NCBI GenBank assembly: GCA_964471865.1
Contig: CAYYHU010000031.1
Coordinates: 1 to 21,173 of the forward strand
From: CAYMUC01 sp964471865
GTDB taxonomy: Bacteria; Actinomycetota; Acidimicrobiia; Acidimicrobiales; Ilumatobacteraceae
Reading direction: 5' to 3'
DNA: 21,173 nucleotides
Shown here: one piece after another, positions 7,350-14,903 of the stretch
How positions within the stretch are numbered: the stretch's first letter is position 1
Layout of the letters: each line of letters begins with the position of its first letter
Translations under genes and position numbers: made by a program
The notes under the pieces: model-generated
Told to the model about the DNA's origin: nothing
Database searches by the model: none
Seen by the model: only the letters and a program-made list of their open reading frames with translations

Positions 7350-7571
7350 TCAGTTCGAGTCGGCTCCGTCGACGAGCGCGATGATCCGCTGGTGTTCGGC
7401 ATCGTCGACGAGACGGGACGCGTCCACGAGCATCACCGGTATGCCTTCGACGATGTCATAGGCCCGCTGCAACCGCCGGTTGTACAGCAGGTTCTCGGCG
7501 GGAAGATGATCCAAGGGCCCCTTGTCGATCGGGCAGACCAGGATCTCGAGGAGACGGGTATCGAGAGTCAT
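7350..7571 (-). CDS. Trm112-like (UPF0434) small protein
   Basis: The 73-residue product, beginning MTLDTRLLEILVCP and containing KGPL, LYNRRLQRAYDIVEGIPVML and a short acidic tail, has the bacterial Trm112/YcaR pattern. In eukaryotes and archaea Trm112 activates several methyltransferases; the role of the bacterial forms is less settled. Only one cysteine (Cys13) remains of the CPxC pair often seen, so it probably does not hold a zinc ion in the classic way. The ATG at 7571 is preferred because AAGGAG (7577-7582) lies 5 nt upstream; the ATG at 7574 is only 2 nt from it. It follows manB by 28 nt and is the last gene of that group. Linkage of this family with manB is also seen in other actinobacteria. 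Confidence 0.85.
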   Translation of the reverse strand: MTLDTRLLEILVCPIDKGPLDHLPAENLLYNRRLQRAYDIVEGIPVMLVDASRLVDDAEHQRIIALVDGADSN

Positions 7572-7599
7572 CATCACTCCTTGGGCAAAGGGCGCCGGG

Positions 7600-8952
7600 T
7601 CACACACCGGTCACGATGGCGAGGACTTCAGCGACGTGTTGATCGCAGCGATCCCGATCGGGAGCCTCGAGGTTGAGCCTCAACAATGGCTCGGTATTGG
7701 AGGGTCGAAGGTTGAACCACCACGAACCGCAATCCACCGTGAGCCCGTCGAGGCGGTCCTGGGGTTGATCGGCAAACGCCGCGGCGACGGCATCGATCAC
7801 GGCCGCGGTATCAGACACCTGGGTGTTGATCTCCCCTGACGACGAGTAGCGCTCGAAGGGTTGACGAAGTTCCGACAAGGGGACCCCGGCCCGCGAGATC
7901 TCCGCGATCACCATGAGACTCGCGATCAGTCCCGAATCCGCCCGGTAGTTGTCGAGGAAGTAGTAGTGCGCGGAGTGCTCCCCGCCGAACACCGCCCCGG
8001 TATCGGCCATCACCTGTTTGATGTAGCTGTGGCCGACCTGGGTCCGCACCGGAACGCCACCGGCCTCGCGGATCACCTCGGGAACCGCTCGAGAACAGAT
8101 CAGGTTGTGCAAAACGGTTGCACCAGGATGGGTACGCAAGACCGCGGCGGCGAGAAGCGCTGTGGTCGTGGACCCCGACAGTCCTCGTCCGGTTTCGTCC
8201 ACCACGAACACCCGATCGGCGTCACCGTCGAAAGCGAGACCGAGGTCGAACCCGCCGGCCACCACCCGAGCCTGGAGATCGCGTTGGTTCGCCGGCTGGA
8301 TCGGATCGGCCGGATGGTTGGGGAACGTCCCGTCGAGTTCGCCGTACATCACCTCGAGTTCGATCTGGGTGAGTCGAGAGAACACGGCGGGAACCACGAG
8401 GCCACCCATTCCGTTCGCCGTATCGGCGACCACCTTGAGGGGTCCGATGGCATCGCGATCGATGAACGAGACGACATGGTCGGCGAATTCGTCGAGCATG
8501 TCTCGCTGCTGACGCCGACCCGTGGCCGTCCCCGCTGGGGTGGGCGACTCCAGCACGGCTTCGGCTCGGGCTTTGATCTCGGCCAGCCCGGTATCTGCAC
8601 CCACCGGTCGGGCGCCCGCCAGACAGAACTTGATGCCGTTGTACTCAGCAGGGTTGTGGGAGGCGGTGAACATCGCTCCGGGGGCTTGGAGCCGCCCGGC
8701 GGCGAAATACAACAAGTCCGTCGACGCGAGTCCGAGATCGATTACGTCGACCCCGAGAGACATCGCTCCTTGGGCGAAAGCATCCACGAGTTCGGGTCCC
8801 GAGGGCCGCATATCGCGAGCGACGATGATCGTGGAGGCTCGGGAGAACTCGGCGAAGGCCACGCCGAGAGCTCGAGCGATCGTGGCATCCCACTGATCGG
8901 GAACGGTGCCCCGAACGTCGTAGGCCTTGACGATGGCATCGAGACGGGACAC
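7600..8952 (-). CDS. manB: Phosphomannomutase/phosphoglucomutase ManB
   Basis: ManB interconverts mannose 6-phosphate and mannose 1-phosphate, the cytoplasmic step that feeds GDP-mannose and so mannosylated lipids, glycans and proteins. The 450-residue product belongs to the alpha-D-phosphohexomutase family. In order it has the N-terminal KAYDVRG (9-15), the catalytic phosphoserine loop TASHNP (96-101, Ser98), the metal-binding FDGDADR (241-247), the sugar-specificity loop GEHSAHYYF (324-332) and the phosphate-binding RPSNTEPLLRL (416-426). The GTG at 8952 gives the family's normal N-terminus; the frame stays open to 9078 but that part overlaps the upstream gene. TAACCT (8960-8965), which includes the stop codon of the upstream gene, lies 7 nt before the GTG, so an internal leaderless promoter is possible alongside read-through from upstream. 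Confidence 0.95.
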   Translation of the reverse strand: MSRLDAIVKAYDVRGTVPDQWDATIARALGVAFAEFSRASTIIVARDMRPSGPELVDAFAQGAMSLGVDVIDLGLASTDLLYFAAGRLQAPGAMFTASHNPAEYNGIKFCLAGARPVGADTGLAEIKARAEAVLESPTPAGTATGRRQQRDMLDEFADHVVSFIDRDAIGPLKVVADTANGMGGLVVPAVFSRLTQIELEVMYGELDGTFPNHPADPIQPANQRDLQARVVAGGFDLGLAFDGDADRVFVVDETGRGLSGSTTTALLAAAVLRTHPGATVLHNLICSRAVPEVIREAGGVPVRTQVGHSYIKQVMADTGAVFGGEHSAHYYFLDNYRADSGLIASLMVIAEISRAGVPLSELRQPFERYSSSGEINTQVSDTAAVIDAVAAAFADQPQDRLDGLTVDCGSWWFNLRPSNTEPLLRLNLEAPDRDRCDQHVAEVLAIVTGV

Positions 8953-8962
8953 GCTCGGGAGG

Positions 8963-11745
8963 TTACCGGGAACCGAGTGGCGCCATGGGGACAGGTCCCC
9001 GACGGCGAAACACCACCAGGACAGCGATACCCACGAGGCTGAGACCGGCAGCTGCGAGGTCGATCCCGCGGCCTCCATAGGACATCTCGACCTCGGTGTC
9101 GGTGGGGATCACCACCATCATGTTGGGAGCGATGCGATACGGACCCTCGGCCCCCGACACGTTCCAACCGGGGAAGAAACTGACCCGCACCAGCACCGGG
9201 ACGCCGATCTGATCCACTCGGAAACGGACCGAATCCGTTCCCATGTCGACATCGCTCACCGTGACGGGCGGGAGCGGTCGAGATTCGATGGCGGTGGTGG
9301 GCACCACGACGTCGACGCGTCGACCGGGAGCGCCTTCGACTCCGATGCGACGGTCCTCGTCCACACGGACCTGGATCCGTTGCCATGTCTCGGGACCATC
9401 GGCGGCGGGGATCGCCGCCCAGTCCTCGGGGCGCTGGTACCAACTGGATCCCAACTCGAGCCAGCGCTCACGTTGGTCGCCGCTACGCGCATCGACCACC
9501 ACGGGTTCGACGCTCAACGGTTCCACGATCGCGGCTGTTCCCAGTTCGTAGACCCGCCAGGGACCCACGTCCCCCAACACGGTCAGTTCACTGCGAGCAT
9601 CGGCTTCGGCTTTGGCCTCGGGGGTGTAGGCCAAGAAATACCGCACACCCATGTCGCGCATATGGCGCACGCCGACCTCGGCGTCGTTGTCCACATAGCG
9701 CAGCTCGCGTACGGGATTGCTGGAGGATTTCGACATCGCCGCAGCCGCGAGGAAGTGGTACGGCGTCGACCCGGCCGCTTCGAAGAACAAGCCTTCCATC
9801 GACGCGATGCAGCCGTCGGTCCAATACGGCAGGAGCATCAACGCCATCGTCGTGCCATAGCGATTGTTCTCAGCGGTGTTTTCCCACAGCGCCCGCCCAC
9901 ACCCGTGCGCGGGATCCGAACCCACCGTGTCCATGAACTCCACGAGCGCCTGGTATTCGGGATAGTCGGGCTTGGCCTCATATCCCGAGTAGTTCCAGCG
10001 AGCCCATCCGTCGACGAACCCGCGCGGGGCGGTCGAACGCACCGGACCCCACCGGTACTCGGCTTGACCCGCCGAGTTGGTCACCAGGTTGCCAAAGGGC
10101 AGCTGCTGATACCGGAATCCCAACACCACCAGAATCGATAGGGCGCTGACTCCCACGATCGCCGCCCCCGTCGCCCACCATCCGAGTCGGCGGGTCGGAT
10201 CGAGAACTGCGGCGGTGGCCTCGGCATTCACCGCCACGCCCTCGCGGGTGCCGACGACATCGGTTCCCACCGAGGTCTCGATGAGATCGTCATCGGCTGA
10301 TGCGAGTCCTCGATCGGCCCGAGGCGACGCCACGACGCGTTCGAGTTGAGCGAGGCGCGCGAGGGCTCGAACCACCTCGACGATGCCGATCGCCGCCAAC
10401 AGGTATCGCACGAGGTGGAAGAACGGCAAGATCCGCGGGTTCCACAACAATCCGATCACCGGCAGGCTGTCTTGAGCGAGATGCACCGCAGCGGCGAGCA
10501 GGATCGCCATGACTCCCAACCAGACGCCGAACAAACGCCGGCGGACCACGCTGGCGGCGAGGCCGATCACCGCCAGGGTGGTGAAGGTGATGTCGAAGAA
10601 GGTCGGCAACGGGAAGTACATGCCCCACAGGGATCCAAACGAGCCACCCCCGGGCTCGCCGCCGTATTTCATGTCGGTCATGTAGGCGTGATTCGCCAAG
10701 AAGGGCAGAACCCAGAACGCACTGNNNNNNNNNNCGCACTGAGCGCGATCGCGGTCAGCACCGTGGTCCACAGGTAGCGCCACCGGGCCCGATCGATCGA
10801 CACCAGGCCCATCACGACCACACCGCCGAAGACGAACATCAACACGATCCCGTGACACAGCGCCGCGAGCGCGATGACAATCGCCGCGCTGATGCGGTGG
10901 GTTCCATCCTGGAGCCCTCGGGCGACGAGTCCGAACGCCACCATGGAGAGCGTCAGCGCGAGGGAGAACGAGAACTCCCCTGCCATCGTCGACGCGATGT
11001 TGCCGCCGTAGATCGTGAAGCTCTCGTCGTAGAGGAACACGGTTCCGGCGAGGGCGAACATGACCGGGATCGGGAACGCCAACCGGGCGAGGCGTCCCAT
11101 GGCGTAACAGGCGATCGGCATCGTGATGATGCCGGCCACCGACACGAACTTGAACGCGATCTCATACGGCAGGATCAGATCCACCAGCACGATCGCGAGT
11201 GCCGGTACCACCATGTAGAAGCGGTAGATCGGAAACCCGGCGTACCAGTCCATGGTCCATCCGCTCAGACGTCCGCTCGGCAGGAGATGGTCGCGCAGGA
11301 ATGCCGGCCCCCAAACGTGGGCGCCCATGTCTCCGCCGGTGGGGGTCGTGGTTCGGACCAACTCACCGGGTTGCATCGTGCGCAACAACAACAACGAACA
11401 TGCCGACACGACGACGATCGCGGTGATGCCCGAGATCAACTCCGCCGGAGACCAGCGCTCGCGAGCCGCCACCCACCAGGTACGGGGATCCGCACTCCAT
11501 GCCCGGACCCGAGCCCCCTCGTCGGCCTCATCGCTCACCGCCGTCGCAGTGGCACCATGCGAGCCCGATGGGCTCGAGGTCTCGAGACCTTCGGTGTCGA
11601 GACCGGTTTGAGCGCCGGTTTCGACGCCAGCATCCCAGGGACGATCGCTCGCCCCATCGGACTCACCCACATCCCCGCGTCCGTCGAGGGGACCCTGAGT
11701 TATCGATGGGTCACGAACGGTGTCGTCGTCGGGGTGGTCAGGCAT
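8963..11745 (-). CDS. Large GT-C-like membrane protein (PTPS-related family), interrupted by an assembly gap
   Basis: This is one gene split by a 10-N gap (10725-10734), with its N-terminal 337 codons read from 11745 to 10735 and the remainder from 10717 to the TAA at 8963. The seven bases before the gap repeat the seven after it; merging them gives a single 921-residue frame reading LTAIALSAFWVLPFL across the join. The N-terminal 100 residues are acidic and disordered. A first membrane span (about 104-121) is followed by an external loop with TPTGGDMGAHVWGPAFLRDHLLP (from about 135), then about a dozen spans, a long C-terminal extracytoplasmic region and a final span before RRRGPVP. The layout and the GGD-x-x-x-H loop resemble the actinobacterial 6-pyruvoyl-tetrahydropterin-synthase-related membrane proteins and GT-C glycosyltransferases that use lipid-linked sugars. 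The enzymatic activity is unproven. Its stop lies 10 nt from manB, which fits a role with mannose-derived donors. Confidence 0.8.
10718..10741. other. Assembly gap (10 N) flanked by a duplicated 7-mer
   Basis: Ten undetermined bases lie at 10725-10734. CGCACTG occurs immediately before them (10718-10724) and immediately after (10735-10741). The open frames on either side are out of phase by one base. Deleting the Ns and one copy of the 7-mer removes 17 bases, which brings them into phase and gives a sensible membrane segment. The gap is therefore most likely an unmerged contig overlap and not missing sequence or a true frameshift. Confidence 0.85.
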
Positions 11746-11788
11746 CGTCTCTGGGTGACTCGGGTAGTGCGAATGTCAACAGCGGACC

Positions 11789-12538
11789 TCAGGAGCCGGC
11801 CACGAGCGCAAGTCCCGTCGCGTTGAAGGCCATATGGGCCAAGATCGGCATTCCGAGGCGTTTCGTTCCCTGAAAGCATGCCCCGAGCACAACCGCAAAG
11901 GCGAACAACCCCGGAAATTCGACCGGGTTGAGGTGGATCACCGTGAACCACACCGCTGCGATCACCAAGGCCAAGACATCGGCGTATCGCGACCTCAGGG
12001 TTCCCTGGACGAAACCTCGATAGATGATCTCTTCCACCAGGGGCGCAGCGAGCACCACCACGATGACGAGCACGATCAGCCAGGCCCCTTGGGCACGGTC
12101 ATAGAGCTCACGGGCTCGTTCCTCGACTCGTTCGGTGGTGAAAGTCCCCGGGAAGGCGTCGCGTAGAACCCGGTTGACCAGCGCCACGAGCACCAACTGC
12201 GACAGCACACCAATGGGCAGACCCAAGAGATCGATACGCCGAAAGCCGAGCGCGAAATCGACACGGAAACGTCCCGTCCCCCAGCGGTCGCTCACCCGGT
12301 CCAGCGCCACCATGAACGGAATCCACAACGCACACGCCGCCACGGCGAGCACCCATACGGGCTGGGCTCCGGGATCGGTGTCGGCGTGGCCGGTGATGGC
12401 GACGGCGATAGCGGCGATGACATTGGCCAGGAGGTAACAGCCGGCCCACGTCACGGCCATCACCGGGACGGTGACACGGGTCTGTCCGGGCGCCGGGCGC
12501 ACGGTCGACGAACCTAGTGCGCCTCGGGGCGCTGTCAT
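11789..12538 (-). CDS. CPBP family intramembrane metalloprotease
   Basis: The 249-residue membrane protein has the three motifs of the CAAX-protease/bacteriocin-processing (CPBP, Abi) family in order: EEIIYRG (residues 169-175, Glu169, Glu170, Arg174), a FTVIHLN segment with His202, and HMAFN (235-239). These residues form the metal site and active site in related intramembrane glutamate proteases such as Rce1. About seven or eight spans are visible, with an external or cytoplasmic loop at about 125-150. Bacterial members cleave membrane peptides or act in immunity to bacteriocins; the substrate here is unknown. The ATG at 12538 is 3 nt after the stop codon of the DUF3499 gene, so translation is probably coupled. 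The GT-C-like gene follows 43 nt later, with TTGACA (11774-11779) between them but no fitting -10. Confidence 0.9.
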   Translation of the reverse strand: MTAPRGALGSSTVRPAPGQTRVTVPVMAVTWAGCYLLANVIAAIAVAITGHADTDPGAQPVWVLAVAACALWIPFMVALDRVSDRWGTGRFRVDFALGFRRIDLLGLPIGVLSQLVLVALVNRVLRDAFPGTFTTERVEERARELYDRAQGAWLIVLVIVVVLAAPLVEEIIYRGFVQGTLRSRYADVLALVIAAVWFTVIHLNPVEFPGLFAFAVVLGACFQGTKRLGMPILAHMAFNATGLALVAGS

Positions 12539-12541
12539 CGT

Positions 12542-12769
12542 TCAGCCGGCCAAGCGAGACGCGATCGTCACAACCGCCCGCCGGCGACGGTCCTCGAGGC
12601 GCCATCCATTGGGAACCGACAGCCGTGAGGCATGCCGCGCACACAGGTCATAGGCGTGAGGTTCGCGATCCATGGTGAGATCGTCCAACCACACCACCGC
12701 TCGGCCGTATTGGTAGGTCAGGGTGACCGCAGCATCCTCGGCGCAGCCCGATCGCGAGCACTGTCTCAC
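12542..12769 (-). CDS. DUF3499 family small Cys-rich protein
   Basis: The 75-residue product, starting VRQCSRSGCAEDAAVTLTY and containing PHAYDLCARHASRLSVPNGW, matches the actinobacteria-specific DUF3499 family (Rv3258c type), which is typically found next to manB and a WhiB gene. Cys4, Cys9, Cys43 and His46 are placed as in a small zinc ribbon, so metal binding is likely. The biological role is not known. The GTG at 12769 gives the family N-terminus, and TACCGT (12777-12782) ends exactly 7 nt upstream, so it is probably a leaderless transcript and the first gene of the operon leading to manB. The frame stays open for another 600 codons, but that part is antisense to ftsH and is not coding. 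No WhiB gene is beside it here; ftsH takes that place. Confidence 0.88.
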   Translation of the reverse strand: MRQCSRSGCAEDAAVTLTYQYGRAVVWLDDLTMDREPHAYDLCARHASRLSVPNGWRLEDRRRRAVVTIASRLAG

Positions 12770-12776
12770 GCAGGCG

Positions 12777-12782
12777 ACGGTA
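12777..12782 (-). promoter_or_regulatory. Candidate leaderless -10 element, TACCGT
   Basis: TACCGT on the minus strand ends exactly 7 nt before the GTG of the DUF3499 gene, which lacks a Shine-Dalgarno site. It would be the main promoter of the five-gene group DUF3499, CPBP protease, GT-C-like protein, manB and Trm112-like gene. No -35 match is obvious. Confidence 0.45.
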
Positions 12783-12861
12783 GTGGCTGCTTCGGCTCGA
12801 GTGGCGGATACCCGAGGCCGATGACGCCGAGCACGACCGCACGAGGCGCAGCATCGACCCC

Positions 12862-12867
12862 TAGCAT
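12862..12867 (+). promoter_or_regulatory. Candidate leaderless -10 element of ftsH, TAGCAT
   Basis: TAGCAT ends 7 nt before the ATG at 12875 and overlaps the alternative ATG at 12866, so it argues for the downstream start. With the opposite TACCGT element it makes the 105-bp spacer a divergent promoter region. No -35 match is obvious and nothing else is visible in the spacer. Confidence 0.5.
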
Positions 12868-12874
12868 GACCACC

Positions 12875-14878
12875 ATGAGCGCGTTGCCCCCGCCTCCCCC
12901 GCCTCCGCCCCGCCCATCGGGTTCGTCGGGTCAACCGTCGGGTCCGGGGCCTCGTCGTCCGGCCTCGTCGCCACCCAAACGACCGAGCGCTCGCCGGGGC
13001 GGCGGCGACCAAAAAGGGTCCGGACAGGGGTCCGCTTCCGGGGGCGAGCGCCAGGGTGGTCCGCTGCCCCGGTGGGCCGTCTGGCTGCTGGTCGGCCTCG
13101 TGCTGTTGTTGCTTTTCGGCCCGCGTCTGTGGCCTCAGCCCGATCGCGAAAACCTCTCCTATACCGAGTTCCTCCAGCAGGTACGCGATGGTCAGGTCAC
13201 CGAGATCACCATCAACAACAACACGAACGCGATTTCTGGTGTGCTCGCCGACGGCCGGGAGTTCTCCACCACCGGTGCACCCATGCTCAGCGAGGCCGAT
13301 GAGCAGCTCCTCAAGGAACAAGGCGTCCAGTACGACTTCTCCACCCCGCAGGCGAACTGGTTCATCAGCTTGTTGCCGCTGCTGCTTCCGGTGGGCTTGT
13401 TGATCCTGTTCTTCGTGTGGATGCAGCGCCGGGCCATGGGCCAGGCCGGCAACATCATGTCGGTGGGCAAGAGCCGCGCCAAGGCGTATACGACCGATCG
13501 TCCCTCGACGACGTTTGCCGATGTCGCCGGATACGAAGGTGTGAAGCAGGAGATCACCGAAGTGGTCGATTTCTTGCGGATGCCTGAGCGGTTCAAAGAA
13601 ATCGGCGCTCGGGTTCCCAAGGGCATCCTGCTCGTGGGCCCTCCCGGAACCGGTAAGACCCTGTTTGCTCGAGCGGTCGCTGGTGAGGCCGGGGTCGGCT
13701 TCTTGTCGGTGACGGGTAGCGACTTCATGGAGATGTTCGTCGGTGTCGGCGCGAGCCGGGTCCGCGATCTGTTCCAGCAGGCCCGCAAGATGGGTCGGGC
13801 CATCATCTTCATCGACGAGATCGACTCGATCGGTCGTAAGCGCGGTGCGGGTCTGGGCGGTGGCCACGATGAACGGGAACAGACCCTCAATCAGATGCTC
13901 GCCGAGATGGACGGCTTCGAGACCAGTGAGGGCATCGTGATCATGGCGGCCACCAACCGTCCTGACATTCTCGACCCCGCTTTGTTGCGTCCGGGACGCT
14001 TCGACCGTCAGGTCGTGGTTCCGTTGCCCGAATATTCCGAGCGTCTGGCGATTCTCAAGGTCCACAGCCGCGACAAGCACATGGGACCCGATGTCGATCT
14101 CGAGACCATGGCCAAGGCCACGCCGGGAATGAGCGGCGCCGACCTCGCCAACCTGGTGAACGAGGCCGCCCTCGTCGCCGTGCGACGCAGTTCGAAGGTG
14201 ATCGAGCGAATCGACTTCGAGAACGCGCGTGACCGGGTCGTCATGGGCGCCCGGCGCGAAAGTCTCGTGCTGACCGCCGAGGAGAAGCGGGCGACCGCCT
14301 ATCACGAAGGCGGACATGCCGTACTGGCCGTCGTGTTGCCCAACAGCGACCCGCTGCACAAGGTGACGATCCTGCCCCGAGGGATGGCGCTCGGAGTCAC
14401 CTGGACCTTGCCCGAGGAACGCCACACGTACTCCAAGGAGTTCTTCGAGGACGTGATCTGCAAGGCCATGGGCGGCCGGGTCGCCGAAATGATCGTGTTC
14501 GGTCACCTCAACAGCGGTGCCGCCAACGACCTCGAACAGGCCACTGGTATCGCCCGGCGTATGGTGCGCGAATGGGGTATGAGCGATCGGGTGGGACCGA
14601 TGGCCTGGCATACCCAGCAGCAGGTTTTCCTGGGCGAAGATCTGATGACCAGCGGTCGGGAGTATTCCGATGACACTGCTCGTCTCATCGACGAAGAGGT
14701 GTCCCGGATCCTCACCGAACAGCAGGAACGGGCCCGAGAACTGTTGACCAAATACCGCTCCGGTCTCGACCTCGTCGCTCGATCATTGCTCGAGAGCGAG
14801 ACGATCGACGGAGCCGAGGTCAGCCGCCTCGTCCAGGAGGGGCTCACCGATGCCCCCTCCCCCGTCGCCGGCGACTGA
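12875..14878 (+). CDS. ftsH: ATP-dependent zinc metalloprotease FtsH
   Basis: FtsH is a membrane-anchored hexameric AAA+ protease that extracts and degrades misfolded membrane proteins and some cytosolic regulators. The 667-residue product has a cytoplasmic Pro/Gly/Arg-rich extension (1-65, with eight successive prolines from residue 5), a first span (about 68-82), a short periplasmic domain (about 85-160), a second span (163-182), the AAA module with Walker A GPPGTGKT (255-262), Walker B IIFIDEID (310-317), the pore loop FVGVGASRVRD and the arginine fingers in RPGRFDR, then the zinc protease HEGGH (477-481) with the third ligand Asp552 in NDLEQAT. The extension is longer than in Escherichia coli FtsH. 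The start at 12875 is chosen from the -10 spacing; 12866 (MTTMSAL) is possible. It stands alone on its strand and converges on the lipoprotein gene with a 25-bp gap. Confidence 0.97.
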   Translation: MSALPPPPPPPPRPSGSSGQPSGPGPRRPASSPPKRPSARRGGGDQKGSGQGSASGGERQGGPLPRWAVWLLVGLVLLLLFGPRLWPQPDRENLSYTEFLQQVRDGQVTEITINNNTNAISGVLADGREFSTTGAPMLSEADEQLLKEQGVQYDFSTPQANWFISLLPLLLPVGLLILFFVWMQRRAMGQAGNIMSVGKSRAKAYTTDRPSTTFADVAGYEGVKQEITEVVDFLRMPERFKEIGARVPKGILLVGPPGTGKTLFARAVAGEAGVGFLSVTGSDFMEMFVGVGASRVRDLFQQARKMGRAIIFIDEIDSIGRKRGAGLGGGHDEREQTLNQMLAEMDGFETSEGIVIMAATNRPDILDPALLRPGRFDRQVVVPLPEYSERLAILKVHSRDKHMGPDVDLETMAKATPGMSGADLANLVNEAALVAVRRSSKVIERIDFENARDRVVMGARRESLVLTAEEKRATAYHEGGHAVLAVVLPNSDPLHKVTILPRGMALGVTWTLPEERHTYSKEFFEDVICKAMGGRVAEMIVFGHLNSGAANDLEQATGIARRMVREWGMSDRVGPMAWHTQQQVFLGEDLMTSGREYSDDTARLIDEEVSRILTEQQERARELLTKYRSGLDLVARSLLESETIDGAEVSRLVQEGLTDAPSPVAGD

Positions 14879-14903
14879 GCCTCCCAGCCTCAGCGCATCG
14901 GGA

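Noticed and set aside
7861..9042. A 393-codon plus-strand frame, with similar long frames at 6181-7461 and 8927-10141
   Set aside because: All are shadows opposite manB, the secreted repeat protein and the GT-C-like gene, with no recognisable domain or ribosome site.
10678..10858. A true frameshift or pseudogene in the GT-C-like gene
   Set aside because: The phase change coincides with the N gap and disappears when the duplicated 7-mer is merged.
11774..11779. TTGACA as the -35 of a promoter for the GT-C-like gene
   Set aside because: No TANNNT lies 16-19 bp downstream; the hexamer there is ACCCAG.
12770..14611. A 600-codon upstream extension of the DUF3499 frame
   Set aside because: It lies antisense to ftsH; DUF3499 proteins are short and begin at the RQCSRSGC segment.
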